Assembly (NCBI GenBank): GCA_015066565.1
Contig: SVOB01000002.1
Location: 124,001-188,000, forward strand
Length of the DNA stretch: 64,000 nt
DNA from: Oscillospiraceae bacterium
GTDB lineage: Bacteria; Bacillota; Clostridia; Oscillospirales; Acutalibacteraceae
Direction of reading: 5' to 3'
Numbering within the stretch: position 1 is the first letter of the stretch; the number at the start of each line of letters is the position of its first letter. The translations under genes were made by a program, and so were the position numbers. The notes below the pieces were generated by a model. The model made no database searches. It was not told the DNA's origin and was given only the letters and a program-made list of their open reading frames with translations. Shown piece by piece: positions 42,625 through 50,979 of this stretch.

Positions 42625-44317
42625 AAGAAGAATTCAGGCAATCACATCGGTCTTTCTGACGGTGTTCTATCTGCTTTTTATCAGCCTTCATCTGTATACG
42701 CAGGCCAAATCTGTCAGAGAACGATATGAGGATTACGAGAATTATCTTTATTTTGAAACTGACAGGCTCGCTGTACTGTCGGGCGAAACAGATATGCCCT
42801 TAAGCGCCTTTACGCAGTATGTTGACGGTATATTTGATTACTCGGGCGGTTACGGCTCTACACGGATTTACAAGGCGTACGCCCTTTACGATAACGATAC
42901 CAAAAGCGCGGTAAGCACAAACTGCTTTATGGTTGAGATTGACGGTGAATGCTATCTGAATTCAAACAGAAACCCCGACAGAATGAAATACAAAAAGGAG
43001 CTTCGTGAGAAATGGGGCTCAACATATGAAGACTACCTGACGGTTGACAGCGTTGAATATTATGAGCAGGACGGCAAACGGGTTTATACCGCCGTTACAA
43101 TCAGAGATACTGAAATCAGTGACGAAAAAACAGATAAAACATATACCATGAAGCTGTCCGAGCCAAAGGGCAAGGTGCAGACAGTAAAGCTTTTTGACAG
43201 GTCACAGCTTAATATGGATACTAAATTGCCCGAAGAATTTGAAAACGTACCGAGCAGATGTATCTATTATCATTTTCTTGATGAAAATGACCCTTTGAGC
43301 AAGGAGTTTATTTATATCGACCTTCACCTTGACGCAGTTTTTGATGAATACTTCGCGGAAATAAGCGACTTTGCAGATGGCCATATTATGAACGGAATTA
43401 TGATCGGTTCAGTTCATTCGGGTAAATATAAAGGTTTTGAAACTCACAGGGTGTCTGATATAAAGCTTGACGGCAGGCAGTATTCTTTAATATATGTTAC
43501 ATATTACAATCCTCTGAGTCAGGCTATTTGGTTTACAAGTGACTTTATCGGTATCAGTTGGCTGTTTTTGATTCTTGCTCTGCTTGTTGTAAGTATTATT
43601 CCGAGGGTTTACGAAAAGAACAAGCTTTATGAGCAGTCACGAAGCGCCTTTACCGCAGCGGCGGCTCACGAGCTGAAAACTCCGATAGCGGTAATAGCGA
43701 ATTCCGCTGAATGTATAATGGAAAATGTCTCGCCCGAAAAGAACGAAAAGTATGTACGGAATATTTATGACGAAAGTCTCAGAATGGGCAGGCTTGTCAA
43801 TTCGCTTATGCAGTACAACAGGCTTTCATCGGGTAAAAGCGTAAGGATGAGGAAATGCAATTTATCCGAAATCACCTTGGCTGAGGTCGAAAAATACAGA
43901 ACTGTCGCCGAAGAAAAGGGCGTTGATATTCAGACGGATATATGCAAAAAAGCGAGGGTTAAGGCTGACAGCGAGCTTATTGCGCTTGTTATTGATAACT
44001 ACCTTTCGAACGCCGTCAAGCATACCCAAAAGGGCGATACAATAAAAATATCGCTTCAGTTGCGTGAGATTTACGGGTCTTTCAGACTGTCGGTTTTCAA
44101 TGAGGGCGAGCAGATTCCCGCCGAGCATATAGATAAAATATGGAATGTTCTTTACCGTGCGGATGAGGTCAGAAACAGCGAGGACAATTCAAGCGGAATG
44201 GGGCTTGCCATAAGCAAGCAAATACTTGAAATTCATAAATGCGTTTACGGCGCGATAAACAAGGCGGACGGCGTTGAGTTCTATTTTGATTTAAAACAGT
44301 CGGCTTTCTGGCTTTGA
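42617..44317 (+). CDS. Sensor histidine kinase
   Basis: 566 residues from GTG 42617. An N-terminal helix (SVFLTVFYLLFISLHLY), a ~290-residue extracytoplasmic sensor domain with no recognised fold, and a second helix (IGISWLFLILALLVVSII) precede the kinase core. The phospho-accepting His is in AAAHELKTPIAVIA, the N box is VIDNYLSNAVKHT, and GMGLAISKQILEIH is the G2 region. Partner of the OmpR-type regulator. The large extracytoplasmic domain suggests an external ligand or envelope signal. Confidence 0.94.
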   Translation: MSKRRIQAITSVFLTVFYLLFISLHLYTQAKSVRERYEDYENYLYFETDRLAVLSGETDMPLSAFTQYVDGIFDYSGGYGSTRIYKAYALYDNDTKSAVSTNCFMVEIDGECYLNSNRNPDRMKYKKELREKWGSTYEDYLTVDSVEYYEQDGKRVYTAVTIRDTEISDEKTDKTYTMKLSEPKGKVQTVKLFDRSQLNMDTKLPEEFENVPSRCIYYHFLDENDPLSKEFIYIDLHLDAVFDEYFAEISDFADGHIMNGIMIGSVHSGKYKGFETHRVSDIKLDGRQYSLIYVTYYNPLSQAIWFTSDFIGISWLFLILALLVVSIIPRVYEKNKLYEQSRSAFTAAAAHELKTPIAVIANSAECIMENVSPEKNEKYVRNIYDESLRMGRLVNSLMQYNRLSSGKSVRMRKCNLSEITLAEVEKYRTVAEEKGVDIQTDICKKARVKADSELIALVIDNYLSNAVKHTQKGDTIKISLQLREIYGSFRLSVFNEGEQIPAEHIDKIWNVLYRADEVRNSEDNSSGMGLAISKQILEIHKCVYGAINKADGVEFYFDLKQSAFWL

Positions 44318-44335
44318 TAAAATTAAAGAGGAATT

Positions 44336-45166
44336 ATGAGTAAAGAAATTAAGAGAATAATCAGAAAAAGAATACTGTTGTCAGCGTGTTTTATAATAAC
44401 GGTTGCGGTTTTATTGATTTTGTTCTTCGATTGGACGGTCAATACCGACAGCCCCACGGACGCTATGTATTATATTTACATTGTCCTACCTTTTTCGGTT
44501 ATGTTGTTAATCAACGCTTTGTTATCCGATTTTGTGTTCTTCAAAGCTTTGCTGAATAACAGGGGCGAAATTGAAAAGTACGGCGAGGTTAAAAAAGCAT
44601 ATACTAAATCTCAGAAAACATTTATTACCGTTAAAAGAATACTGTGTCTGGCTTTTGTTCTCTTTATTCTTCTTGGGCGTTCTTTCGGTATTATGAAAGA
44701 TAGTAATAACAACCGTTATATTAAACTGTCCGAAAAGAGAATAACCGAGCTTTGCAACGCCGAAGAGAGCGTTTCCAACGATATGAATTTGGAATACAGT
44801 TTTTTGTGGTATAACAGCGGCTGTATAAGTAACCTGAAAAAATACAACTACGGTGACAGCTTTGCTTCTAAAACCGTTGTGTTTATGAAGGGCGTTCCCA
44901 ACTGGTATGTAAAAAGATACTTCAAAAAGGAAGTACATTTTATAAGCGAAGGAACACGGTTTTATAATCATTCGACCGATTTAAAAACAACCGAAAAAAA
45001 CGGGGTCAGCTTTTTCTACACTATTGATGATGATTTAACCAATATGGAGCTTATCGCTTTTAACAGACATTCTTTGGTGCAAATAAGCGTCGGCGGACCT
45101 GAGGGCTCGGATTTAACAGTTGATGAAGAAAAAATAATAGATTATGCTTACGGCTTTTTCAGGTAA
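44336..45166 (+). CDS. Membrane protein with extracytoplasmic domain, unknown function
   Basis: 276 residues. Three hydrophobic segments occupy the first ~120 residues (SACFIITVAVLLILFF, YIYIVLPFSVMLLINALL, ILCLAFVLFILLGRSF). The remaining ~150 residues are soluble and beta-rich, with DLTNMELIAFNRHSL. No family recognised. It is 18 nt after the kinase gene with GAGGAATT before the ATG and is the last gene before a terminator, so it belongs to the two-component operon. Confidence 0.75.
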   Translation: MSKEIKRIIRKRILLSACFIITVAVLLILFFDWTVNTDSPTDAMYYIYIVLPFSVMLLINALLSDFVFFKALLNNRGEIEKYGEVKKAYTKSQKTFITVKRILCLAFVLFILLGRSFGIMKDSNNNRYIKLSEKRITELCNAEESVSNDMNLEYSFLWYNSGCISNLKKYNYGDSFASKTVVFMKGVPNWYVKRYFKKEVHFISEGTRFYNHSTDLKTTEKNGVSFFYTIDDDLTNMELIAFNRHSLVQISVGGPEGSDLTVDEEKIIDYAYGFFR

Positions 45167-45181
45167 GCGTTTTACATTAAA

Positions 45182-45220
45182 AAAGCGGCGTTACATTAAA
45201 AAGTAACGCCGCTTTCTTTG
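45182..45220. terminator. Bidirectional terminator
   Basis: Stem AAAGCGGCGTTAC/GTAACGCCGCTTT (45182-45194, 45203-45215) between converging genes. Confidence 0.9.
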
Positions 45221-45232
45221 TGATAATCTGTT

Positions 45233-46165
45233 TTACATTATTTCATTATAAAACGAAATTGTTTTATCTTTGTTAAAAACGGCAACAACTCCGTTTTCCG
45301 CGCCCGTAACGAGTATGGGCGAATGACAGGTTTCCTTAATTCTTAAAAGAATTTCCGTGTCGGCTCTTTCGTAGTCGTTCGTCACAACGCAGTATTCGGG
45401 GTCAAGCGCCTTGAGAAAGCCGACGGAGGAAGCGCTGTTATAGCTGTGGTGACCGACCTTGAGCAAGTCGACCTTGCCTAAAATACGGGCTATATTATCC
45501 TCGTCGCCCGTTTCGTTTTCAATATCGGCGGCAAGAAAAACCCGCTTGCCGTTAATTTCAATTAACATTCCTATTGCGTTGTCGTTTTCGCCTATGTCGG
45601 TATGCGCCGTGTCATATTCGGTATTGAAAAGCTTTATAGCCATATTCCCGAAAGGAAATTCGGTTTCGGTTATATCCTCGATAATCGGAATATTTCTTGA
45701 TTTCAACGCTTCGACAGTCTGTTCGTAAACCTCAAGGTTGTCCCATTTTTCCCTTTCGTAAGAGTTTATTCTGCTCTCGTCATAGCGCTTGAGATAGGCT
45801 CTGTCAATAATAAAGCTTTCGTCCTTTATCAGCGTGTCAAACCCGCCTAAATGGTCGGAGTGAGCGTGAGTTCCGAGAATGAAATCAAGGTGAATTTTTC
45901 CGTTTTCATCAGCGGCGGTCTTCTTGAGATAGCTTATAACTTCGTCCTCAAAGCCTTTTAAATTCAGCCATTCAAACCCCCTCGGGTTGTCGGTGTCCTC
46001 GGCACAGTCAACAAGAGCGAAATGCCCGTCGCTTTCAAGAAGAATTGCGTCGGAGGTTCCCGTCGGGAGAAAGTGGATTAAATCGCAAAAGCCTTTTGAT
46101 TTGTCAAAAGGTTTAACTTCAACGCCAGAGCTGAAAAAGTTATATTCAAACGTCTTTTCCGACAT
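45233..46165 (-). CDS. ComEC-like MBL-fold hydrolase, cytoplasmic
   Basis: 310 residues, single metallo-beta-lactamase domain without signal peptide. GTHAHSDHLGG is the zinc motif and VGHHSYNSA the later His region, the same architecture as the soluble domain of ComEC and as the catalytic domain at 34371-35500 in this window. Substrates of stand-alone members are poorly known; nucleic acid or phosphodiester is possible. ATG 46165 has GGAG upstream. It is 22 bp downstream of the oxidoreductase on the same strand, likely one transcript. Confidence 0.85.
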   Translation of the reverse strand: MSEKTFEYNFFSSGVEVKPFDKSKGFCDLIHFLPTGTSDAILLESDGHFALVDCAEDTDNPRGFEWLNLKGFEDEVISYLKKTAADENGKIHLDFILGTHAHSDHLGGFDTLIKDESFIIDRAYLKRYDESRINSYEREKWDNLEVYEQTVEALKSRNIPIIEDITETEFPFGNMAIKLFNTEYDTAHTDIGENDNAIGMLIEINGKRVFLAADIENETGDEDNIARILGKVDLLKVGHHSYNSASSVGFLKALDPEYCVVTNDYERADTEILLRIKETCHSPILVTGAENGVVAVFNKDKTISFYNEIM

Positions 46166-46187
46166 ACCGGTCACTCCTTAAAAACTG

Positions 46188-47144
46188 TCATTTTTCAAAC
46201 GGATAAACGAGATTCATCTGTTTTCTGCATTCGTCCATTATTTTCATACAATCCCTCGTCGAGCCGAAGGGGATAAACTCCGATTCGGTTTTGCCCACCC
46301 TGATTTCTTCGGCAACGAGCGTAAATTCATTGAGATAGTCGGTCTTTCCCTTAAAAGTTTCCCTGCCGTCCTCGGTTTTAAGAGAGGCAAAACCCGCCAT
46401 ATGAAACATGGGAATATTGATTTTTCCCTTTGTTCCCGAAATAACGCAGCCCTCTTTCAACGAAGAAAGCGACATTTCAAGAGTACAGTTAAAGCCGTCG
46501 TAACCGAGAACTACGGTTTCGGCTATGTCAATCCCGTTTTTCAGCGTTCCGTTACAGGTGATTGTTTTCGGAAAGCCGAAAAGCCTATAGCAATAGGTTA
46601 TAGGGTAAATCCCGATGTCGAGTAAAGCTCCGCCCGCCGTTTCGGGAGTGAGCACACGGGAGTTTTTATTCATCATAAGACCGGGAAAAGCGTAGTCGAT
46701 ATGAACGTCTGTTATTTCGCCGAGCCGTTTTTCGTCAATCCATTTTTTAACAGTTAAAGCAACAGGTGAAAACCACGTCCACATAGCTTCGCAGAAATAG
46801 GTTTTGTTTTCCCGCGAAGCGTTTATCATAAGGTCAACCTCGGCTGTTGAAACGCCTACGGGTTTTTCGCATAAAACGGGCTTCCCCGCTTTAAGAGCCT
46901 TGACGGAATATTCAAGGTGAGAGGTGTGGGGAGTGGCGATATAAACGCCGTCAAAACAGTCGCTTTTGAGCATACTCTCAAAGTCCGTAAACGGCTTCGC
47001 TTTGTATTTTGAGGCAAAGCTTTCAGCCTTTTGGCTGTTTCTCGAATAAACCGCCGTGATACAGTGCTCGCCCTTTGTAATGCTTCTTGCCGTGGATTTT
47101 GCGATATTTCCGCTTCCGACATACGCCCATCTGAATTTACTCAA
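46188..47144 (-). CDS. Gfo/Idh/MocA family oxidoreductase
   Basis: 318 residues. The N-terminal Rossmann motif is YVGSGNIAK, VYIATPHTSH lies at the end of the nucleotide-binding fold, and the hallmark CEKPVG carries the catalytic Lys. LLDIGIYPITYCYRLF matches the conserved DxGxYP block. Members oxidise or reduce sugars and trans-dihydrodiols with NAD(P). The substrate is unknown. TTG 47144 is proposed as start because GGGGTGAT immediately upstream is the ribosome site; GTG 47153 is the alternative. It is 22 bp after the DNA glycosylase gene. Confidence 0.9.
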   Translation of the reverse strand: MSKFRWAYVGSGNIAKSTARSITKGEHCITAVYSRNSQKAESFASKYKAKPFTDFESMLKSDCFDGVYIATPHTSHLEYSVKALKAGKPVLCEKPVGVSTAEVDLMINASRENKTYFCEAMWTWFSPVALTVKKWIDEKRLGEITDVHIDYAFPGLMMNKNSRVLTPETAGGALLDIGIYPITYCYRLFGFPKTITCNGTLKNGIDIAETVVLGYDGFNCTLEMSLSSLKEGCVISGTKGKINIPMFHMAGFASLKTEDGRETFKGKTDYLNEFTLVAEEIRVGKTESEFIPFGSTRDCMKIMDECRKQMNLVYPFEK

Positions 47145-47166
47145 GTTAATCACCCCGTTAAAGAAT

Positions 47167-47655
47167 TTATAGTTTAATTACTTTCCATTCGTTTACTAAT
47201 CTTTCAACACTCCACGCCGCGTTTGCGGGACTTGTTGAGGGCAGACAATGAGCCTTTAAACCCGTCTTTTCTTCAAGATATTTTCTGTAAAGTCCGTCAG
47301 CCGTTTTTCCGTTCGTGAAAACCCGTTCAATCCCGCTTTCGGAAATAATCCGGCTCAGGTCGTTAGGCACGGCGTTTTTAATACTGCTGTCCGCCGAGCC
47401 GACTATTTCGCAGGAGTGAATAACATCCCATACCGCAACGCCGTTTCTTAAAAGCATTTCCCGCTTTTCTTCAATTGTTTCGGGCGCTTTTTCGTTGAAA
47501 ATCTCTGAAATAACCCGCCAGAAGCGGTTTCGGGGATGACCGTAGAAAAAGCCGTATTCCCTTGATTTTACAGACGGAAACGAGCCTAAAACGAGTACTT
47601 TTGAATTACTGTCGTAAACAGGCGGTATCGGGTGAATTATTATTTCGCTTTTCAT
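47167..47655 (-). CDS. DNA-deoxyinosine (hypoxanthine-DNA) glycosylase, UDG superfamily
   Basis: 162 residues. VLVLGSFPSVKSREYGFFYG with the following HPRNRFWRVI is the active-site region of the family that removes deaminated adenine (hypoxanthine) from DNA, and LPSTSPANAAWS is the DNA-intercalation motif. It acts in base-excision repair. ATG 47655 is preferred; the GTG at 47664 belongs to the upstream AGTGATAAAA site. The operon runs glycosylase, oxidoreductase, MBL hydrolase. Confidence 0.88.
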   Translation of the reverse strand: MKSEIIIHPIPPVYDSNSKVLVLGSFPSVKSREYGFFYGHPRNRFWRVISEIFNEKAPETIEEKREMLLRNGVAVWDVIHSCEIVGSADSSIKNAVPNDLSRIISESGIERVFTNGKTADGLYRKYLEEKTGLKAHCLPSTSPANAAWSVERLVNEWKVIKL

Positions 47656-47709
47656 TTTTATCACTTTTAATATCTTTTTTTATGCTTTATTGCGTTACAG
47701 AAAAAACGA

Positions 47710-49134
47710 TTATAGCAATGCGGTAAATACCTCTTCACCGCCGTTGACAAAGACCTCAATAAAATCTCCGTCTCTTATACAGGAAAGTTGCTTGAGCTGA
47801 CTTTGACAGATTACGTCTGCTCTTCCGTTGCGACGGGTACGAAAGCCGTTTTCAGTTTGTATCAGCGCAGGGTCGGAGGTCTTTATAAACTGTCGGAGTT
47901 CTTCAATCGGATATGCGCAAATTTTTCCGTCATTCAAAGTGATTTCTCTCGGTACGGACATACAACCGATATCCTGTTCACGGTAACCGGCATACGCCCA
48001 GCCGGGAATCCAGGAAATAAGAATACAACGCCCTTTAGGGTCACGGAAAATCTGATCTGCATATTGGTCGGGTCCTTTGTCAACTTCTCCTGTTACTTCG
48101 GTAACGAAGCTGCCGTTTTTAAACGAACCGACCGCTATTGAAAAGCTATGTCCGTTTTCCCGGCAAACGGATGCGGACAGCAGATATTTATCTTCAAACG
48201 GCATAAATGACGGACATTCCGCAAACCTTGCGTTTTCCCATTCGCGCAAAACGCCGTGATAACGCCAATTGAAAAGGTCATCGCTTTCATAAAGCAGTAA
48301 AACCGCGGTATGCTTTTCACGGTTACCCGAAGCCATAACACACCAAAATTTTCCATCGGCAAAGCACACGGCAGGGTCACGGAAATCCGAAGAGCCCTCG
48401 GGCGGAAATGTTTCGATAACAGGATTACCGGAGTATTTTTCAAAGTGTATTCCGTCCTTGGACTGCGCTACGGCGACTGCCTGTGTTTCCCCGCGGACGC
48501 ACGCATAAAAGAGATACAGCGTATCGTCCCTGACTATTGCAGTGCCGGACCAGCAGCCGTCAATATCATAAGGTTTATCGGGAAAAAGGGCAACAGGCAA
48601 CTCTTCAAAACGGATAAAATCCTTTGTCCTTGCGTGACCCCAGTGCATACTTTCGTGCCACGGCGTTTCGTAATTCGGCGAGTGCTGATAAAAGATGTGA
48701 TAGTACCCGTTAAACCATACCAGTCCGTTCGGGTCGTTTATCCAGCCCTTTGCAGGACGGTAATGTAATGAAGAAATTTCTTCCGCAATATTTTTTTCAT
48801 TTTTTACCTCTATCTCAATCCCTACAACGCCGTACTTTTCAATCTGCTCTTTATTGTAATATTCAAGCATATCGTCGGGCGAAGCGGTTGCTGTTTCGTC
48901 AGCGGCATAACCGCATTTGTCGAGAGGCAACGCCGCATACAGTTCTTCAAAACTGCGGAAAATATGAAGTGCCTTAACTGTTGCCGTCAGTTGCCCGACG
49001 CCGGATTTAAAAAGAATTGTATCTCCGACCTTTATCTTACGCCGCTTTTCGTCATACAGGCGAAGCTCAATTGTCTTTTCGCCGTTCTTTATCATTTCAA
49101 ACGGTCTGTTATTTAAATTCATTTTGTGATTCAT
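47710..49134 (-). CDS. ASCH domain - GH32 beta-fructosidase fusion
   Basis: 474 residues. Residues 1-110 are a complete ASCH domain (MNLNNRPFEMIKNGEKTIEL, then KIKVGDTILF, ending YGVVGIEIE), a PUA-like RNA/nucleotide-binding module normally found as a free protein. Without a stop the frame continues into GH32: WINDPNG with nucleophile Asp134, SSDFRDPAV with the transition-state Asp, and FAECPSF with the acid/base Glu. The C-terminal beta-sandwich is much reduced and ends IEVFVNGGEEVFTALL. GH32 enzymes hydrolyse sucrose, levan or inulin. No signal peptide, so probably intracellular. The start at 49134 has GGTGG upstream. The junction probably arose by loss of an ASCH stop codon. Confidence 0.85.
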   Translation of the reverse strand: MNHKMNLNNRPFEMIKNGEKTIELRLYDEKRRKIKVGDTILFKSGVGQLTATVKALHIFRSFEELYAALPLDKCGYAADETATASPDDMLEYYNKEQIEKYGVVGIEIEVKNEKNIAEEISSLHYRPAKGWINDPNGLVWFNGYYHIFYQHSPNYETPWHESMHWGHARTKDFIRFEELPVALFPDKPYDIDGCWSGTAIVRDDTLYLFYACVRGETQAVAVAQSKDGIHFEKYSGNPVIETFPPEGSSDFRDPAVCFADGKFWCVMASGNREKHTAVLLLYESDDLFNWRYHGVLREWENARFAECPSFMPFEDKYLLSASVCRENGHSFSIAVGSFKNGSFVTEVTGEVDKGPDQYADQIFRDPKGRCILISWIPGWAYAGYREQDIGCMSVPREITLNDGKICAYPIEELRQFIKTSDPALIQTENGFRTRRNGRADVICQSQLKQLSCIRDGDFIEVFVNGGEEVFTALL

Positions 49135-49237
49135 ATTCCACCGCCCGTTTTTATAATCTGATTTTACCATAAACCGTTGCTTTTATCAACTTGAACAGAA
49201 AGCTTTCGGAAAAATGAAAATTCTTACGGCTTTTCTT

Positions 49238-49259
49238 TTGACAGCAGGTATGGTATAAT
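49238..49259 (+). promoter_or_regulatory. Possible extended -10 promoter upstream of the repeat
   Basis: TGGTATAAT (49251-49259) is an extended -10. A -35 is less clear; the TTGACA at 49238 is too close at 10 bp. If active it would transcribe the hairpin-rich repeat as the leader of the gene at 49559. Confidence 0.4.
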
Positions 49260-49293
49260 TGAATTTAACAAATCGCAATTTGCAGAGACGAAT

Positions 49294-49479
49294 AAGCCTT
49301 CTCCTTGAGGAGAAGGTGGCGGCAAAGCCGACGGATGAGGTGTAGCCACGGAAGTGGCGTAATTTGTAACTGTTTCACCTCATCAGTCACCTGCGCTGAC
49401 AGCGACTGACAGTCCCGTCCCCTCTGTCACTGCGTGACATCTCCCCACACTGTGGGGAGTCACCCCTCAAGGGGAAGCC
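49294..49479 (-). repeat. Hairpin-rich interspersed repeat, copy 2 (full element)
   Basis: 186 bp with inverted ends: left GCCTTCTCCTTGAGGAGAAG and, on the other strand from the right end, GGCTTCCCCTTGAGGGG. The right part (49376-49479) is an almost exact inverted copy of 25130-25234. The left part adds GGCGGCAAAGCCGACGGATGAGGTG. No coding frame; MITE-like or a structured RNA element. Confidence 0.75.
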
Positions 49480-49558
49480 AAAATGGGTTCAGCTTAACAT
49501 ATTTACATTTCTATGAATTTTTATGATTTAAACTTATTATAAACAGGAGGGAGAAACT

Positions 49559-49951
49559 TTGGAATTCAAAAAAGGAATCGGCTGGCGTTGTTGCTTTGAC
49601 CCCGAAACAGGGCTTTACACGGCTGAAATCGGCGGCGGACCTAACCACGATTTATATGAAATAACTAAAGAAATATACGACAGGGTTGACGACCCCGACG
49701 TCAAATATCCCTCTTCGCTTATAAGCGAGGGACGGCATTTATATATGGCTGTAAATGATAGATGCGGCCCGCCGTACACCGTTATTTTAGATGATGATTA
49801 TAAGAAGCTTTGTCCGTGGGCTGAAACGATGATAAGCGGAACGCTCTGGGACGAGGATATGACCGACGCCGCAGTTGAGGTTTTCGCGTCTGAGGCGGAT
49901 AACCGCGAGCAACGGCGAAGAAAACGTGCAGAACGTAAAAAGCAAGGCTGA
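49559..49951 (+). CDS. Uncharacterised 130-residue protein
   Basis: TTG start preceded by AGGAGGG. The first ~95 residues contain GIGWRCCFDPETGLYTAEIG and CGPPYTVILDDDYKKLCPWA; the tail is strongly basic (REQRRRKRAERKK). Cytoplasmic, no membrane span, no family recognised. It is preceded by the full hairpin repeat in its leader. The basic tail could bind nucleic acid, but this is speculation. Confidence 0.65.
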   Translation: MEFKKGIGWRCCFDPETGLYTAEIGGGPNHDLYEITKEIYDRVDDPDVKYPSSLISEGRHLYMAVNDRCGPPYTVILDDDYKKLCPWAETMISGTLWDEDMTDAAVEVFASEADNREQRRRKRAERKKQG

Positions 49952-50068
49952 AAAAAGGAATTGACCGTTGTCGCCTGATAACAGAAAATCCGACCTGAAG
50001 AAGTTAAAACTTCCGGCGGGGATTGTTGTTCAATGATACTGACAAATCAGGCTTATTTGAGGTGAAAC

Positions 50069-50620
50069 ATGAAACTTGTTTTTATAATCGGTGATGCAGC
50101 TGTAGGGAAAATGACTGTAGGTCAGGAACTGATGAAGATTACAGATCTGCGACTATTTCATAATCATATGGCCATTGAGCCTGTGATAGAGATTTTTGGT
50201 GGCTTTGACGGCAAGACAATCTCGGAAATACGCGAGGTCATTTTCAGAAATTTTGCAGCCTCCGATAATTACGGAATGATTTTTACATATATGTGGGCTT
50301 TTGATATTAAAGATGACTGGAATTATATCGAACATGTGAAAGAAATATTCAGTCCGTATGATACAGAGTTTTATTATGTGGAACTGATTGCGCCGCAAGA
50401 GATAAGATTGCAAAGGAATGCAACGAAAAACAGACTTAATCACAAACCTTCCAAAAGAGATATATCGTTATCAAATCAGCGCCTGATAAATGACGATAAT
50501 AATTATAGGTGCGTAAGCTTTGAAGGCGAAATAACCTTTGAAAATTATCTCAGAATTGATAACTCTGATAAACGCCCTGAAGAAGTTGCCAAAATGATAA
50601 AGAAAGAATTCGACCTGTAA
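50069..50620 (+). CDS. P-loop nucleotide kinase-like protein
   Basis: 183 residues. The N-terminal FIIGDAAVGKMTVGQ is a Walker A motif of the adenylate/shikimate kinase type (GxxxxGKxT). NATKNRLNHKPSKRD resembles a lid with several basic residues. No clear Walker B is seen. Such proteins occur sporadically as small-molecule or antibiotic kinases in Clostridia. TTTGAGGTG precedes the ATG. The substrate is unknown. Confidence 0.75.
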   Translation: MKLVFIIGDAAVGKMTVGQELMKITDLRLFHNHMAIEPVIEIFGGFDGKTISEIREVIFRNFAASDNYGMIFTYMWAFDIKDDWNYIEHVKEIFSPYDTEFYYVELIAPQEIRLQRNATKNRLNHKPSKRDISLSNQRLINDDNNYRCVSFEGEITFENYLRIDNSDKRPEEVAKMIKKEFDL

Positions 50621-50979
50621 CGTTTATTTTTCGGCGAAAACAAACAGAAAAAGCATTTAGTGAAAGGAATAATTCTGATGTTAATGGCTTTAGGAATGCT
50701 TGTCCTCGCCGCTGAATCTGTTAAAGAACAGGCAACGCCGTAATGAGATTTAAAGCAGGCAGTAATTTGGATTACTGCCTGCTTTTTGCTGTTCGCATAT
50801 CGTCCTTCGGCTTGCTCAATACTGCTCTGACGTTTTTTGGCTATTAACATCATAATCATATTTGAGTCGGTTTTCTGTTTTGCGTTACCTAACTGCTGTA
50901 CCTTAACACTTGAAAGGGCTTATAAGATATGATACTATTTATCCAAAGATATAAGCCTTTTTTGGGGGAGGATATTCCT
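50621..50979. other. 359-bp gap: terminator, possible peptide, remnant-like sequence
   Basis: A good terminator stem AGCAGGCAGTAAT/ATTACTGCCTGCT (50754-50766, 50771-50783) with T5 follows a short frame of 21 codons at 50678-50743 that I do not consider supported. Further right, an inverted repeat GGCTTATA/TATAAGCC (50917-50924, 50950-50957) is followed by TTTTTTGGGGGAGG, the ribosome site of the next gene. No clear promoter was found. Confidence 0.5.

Noticed and set aside
50678-50743. A 21-codon frame (MLMALGMLVLAAESVKEQ..) before the terminator at 50754
   Set aside because: Ribosome site is mediocre and no promoter is visible; too short to support without conservation data.
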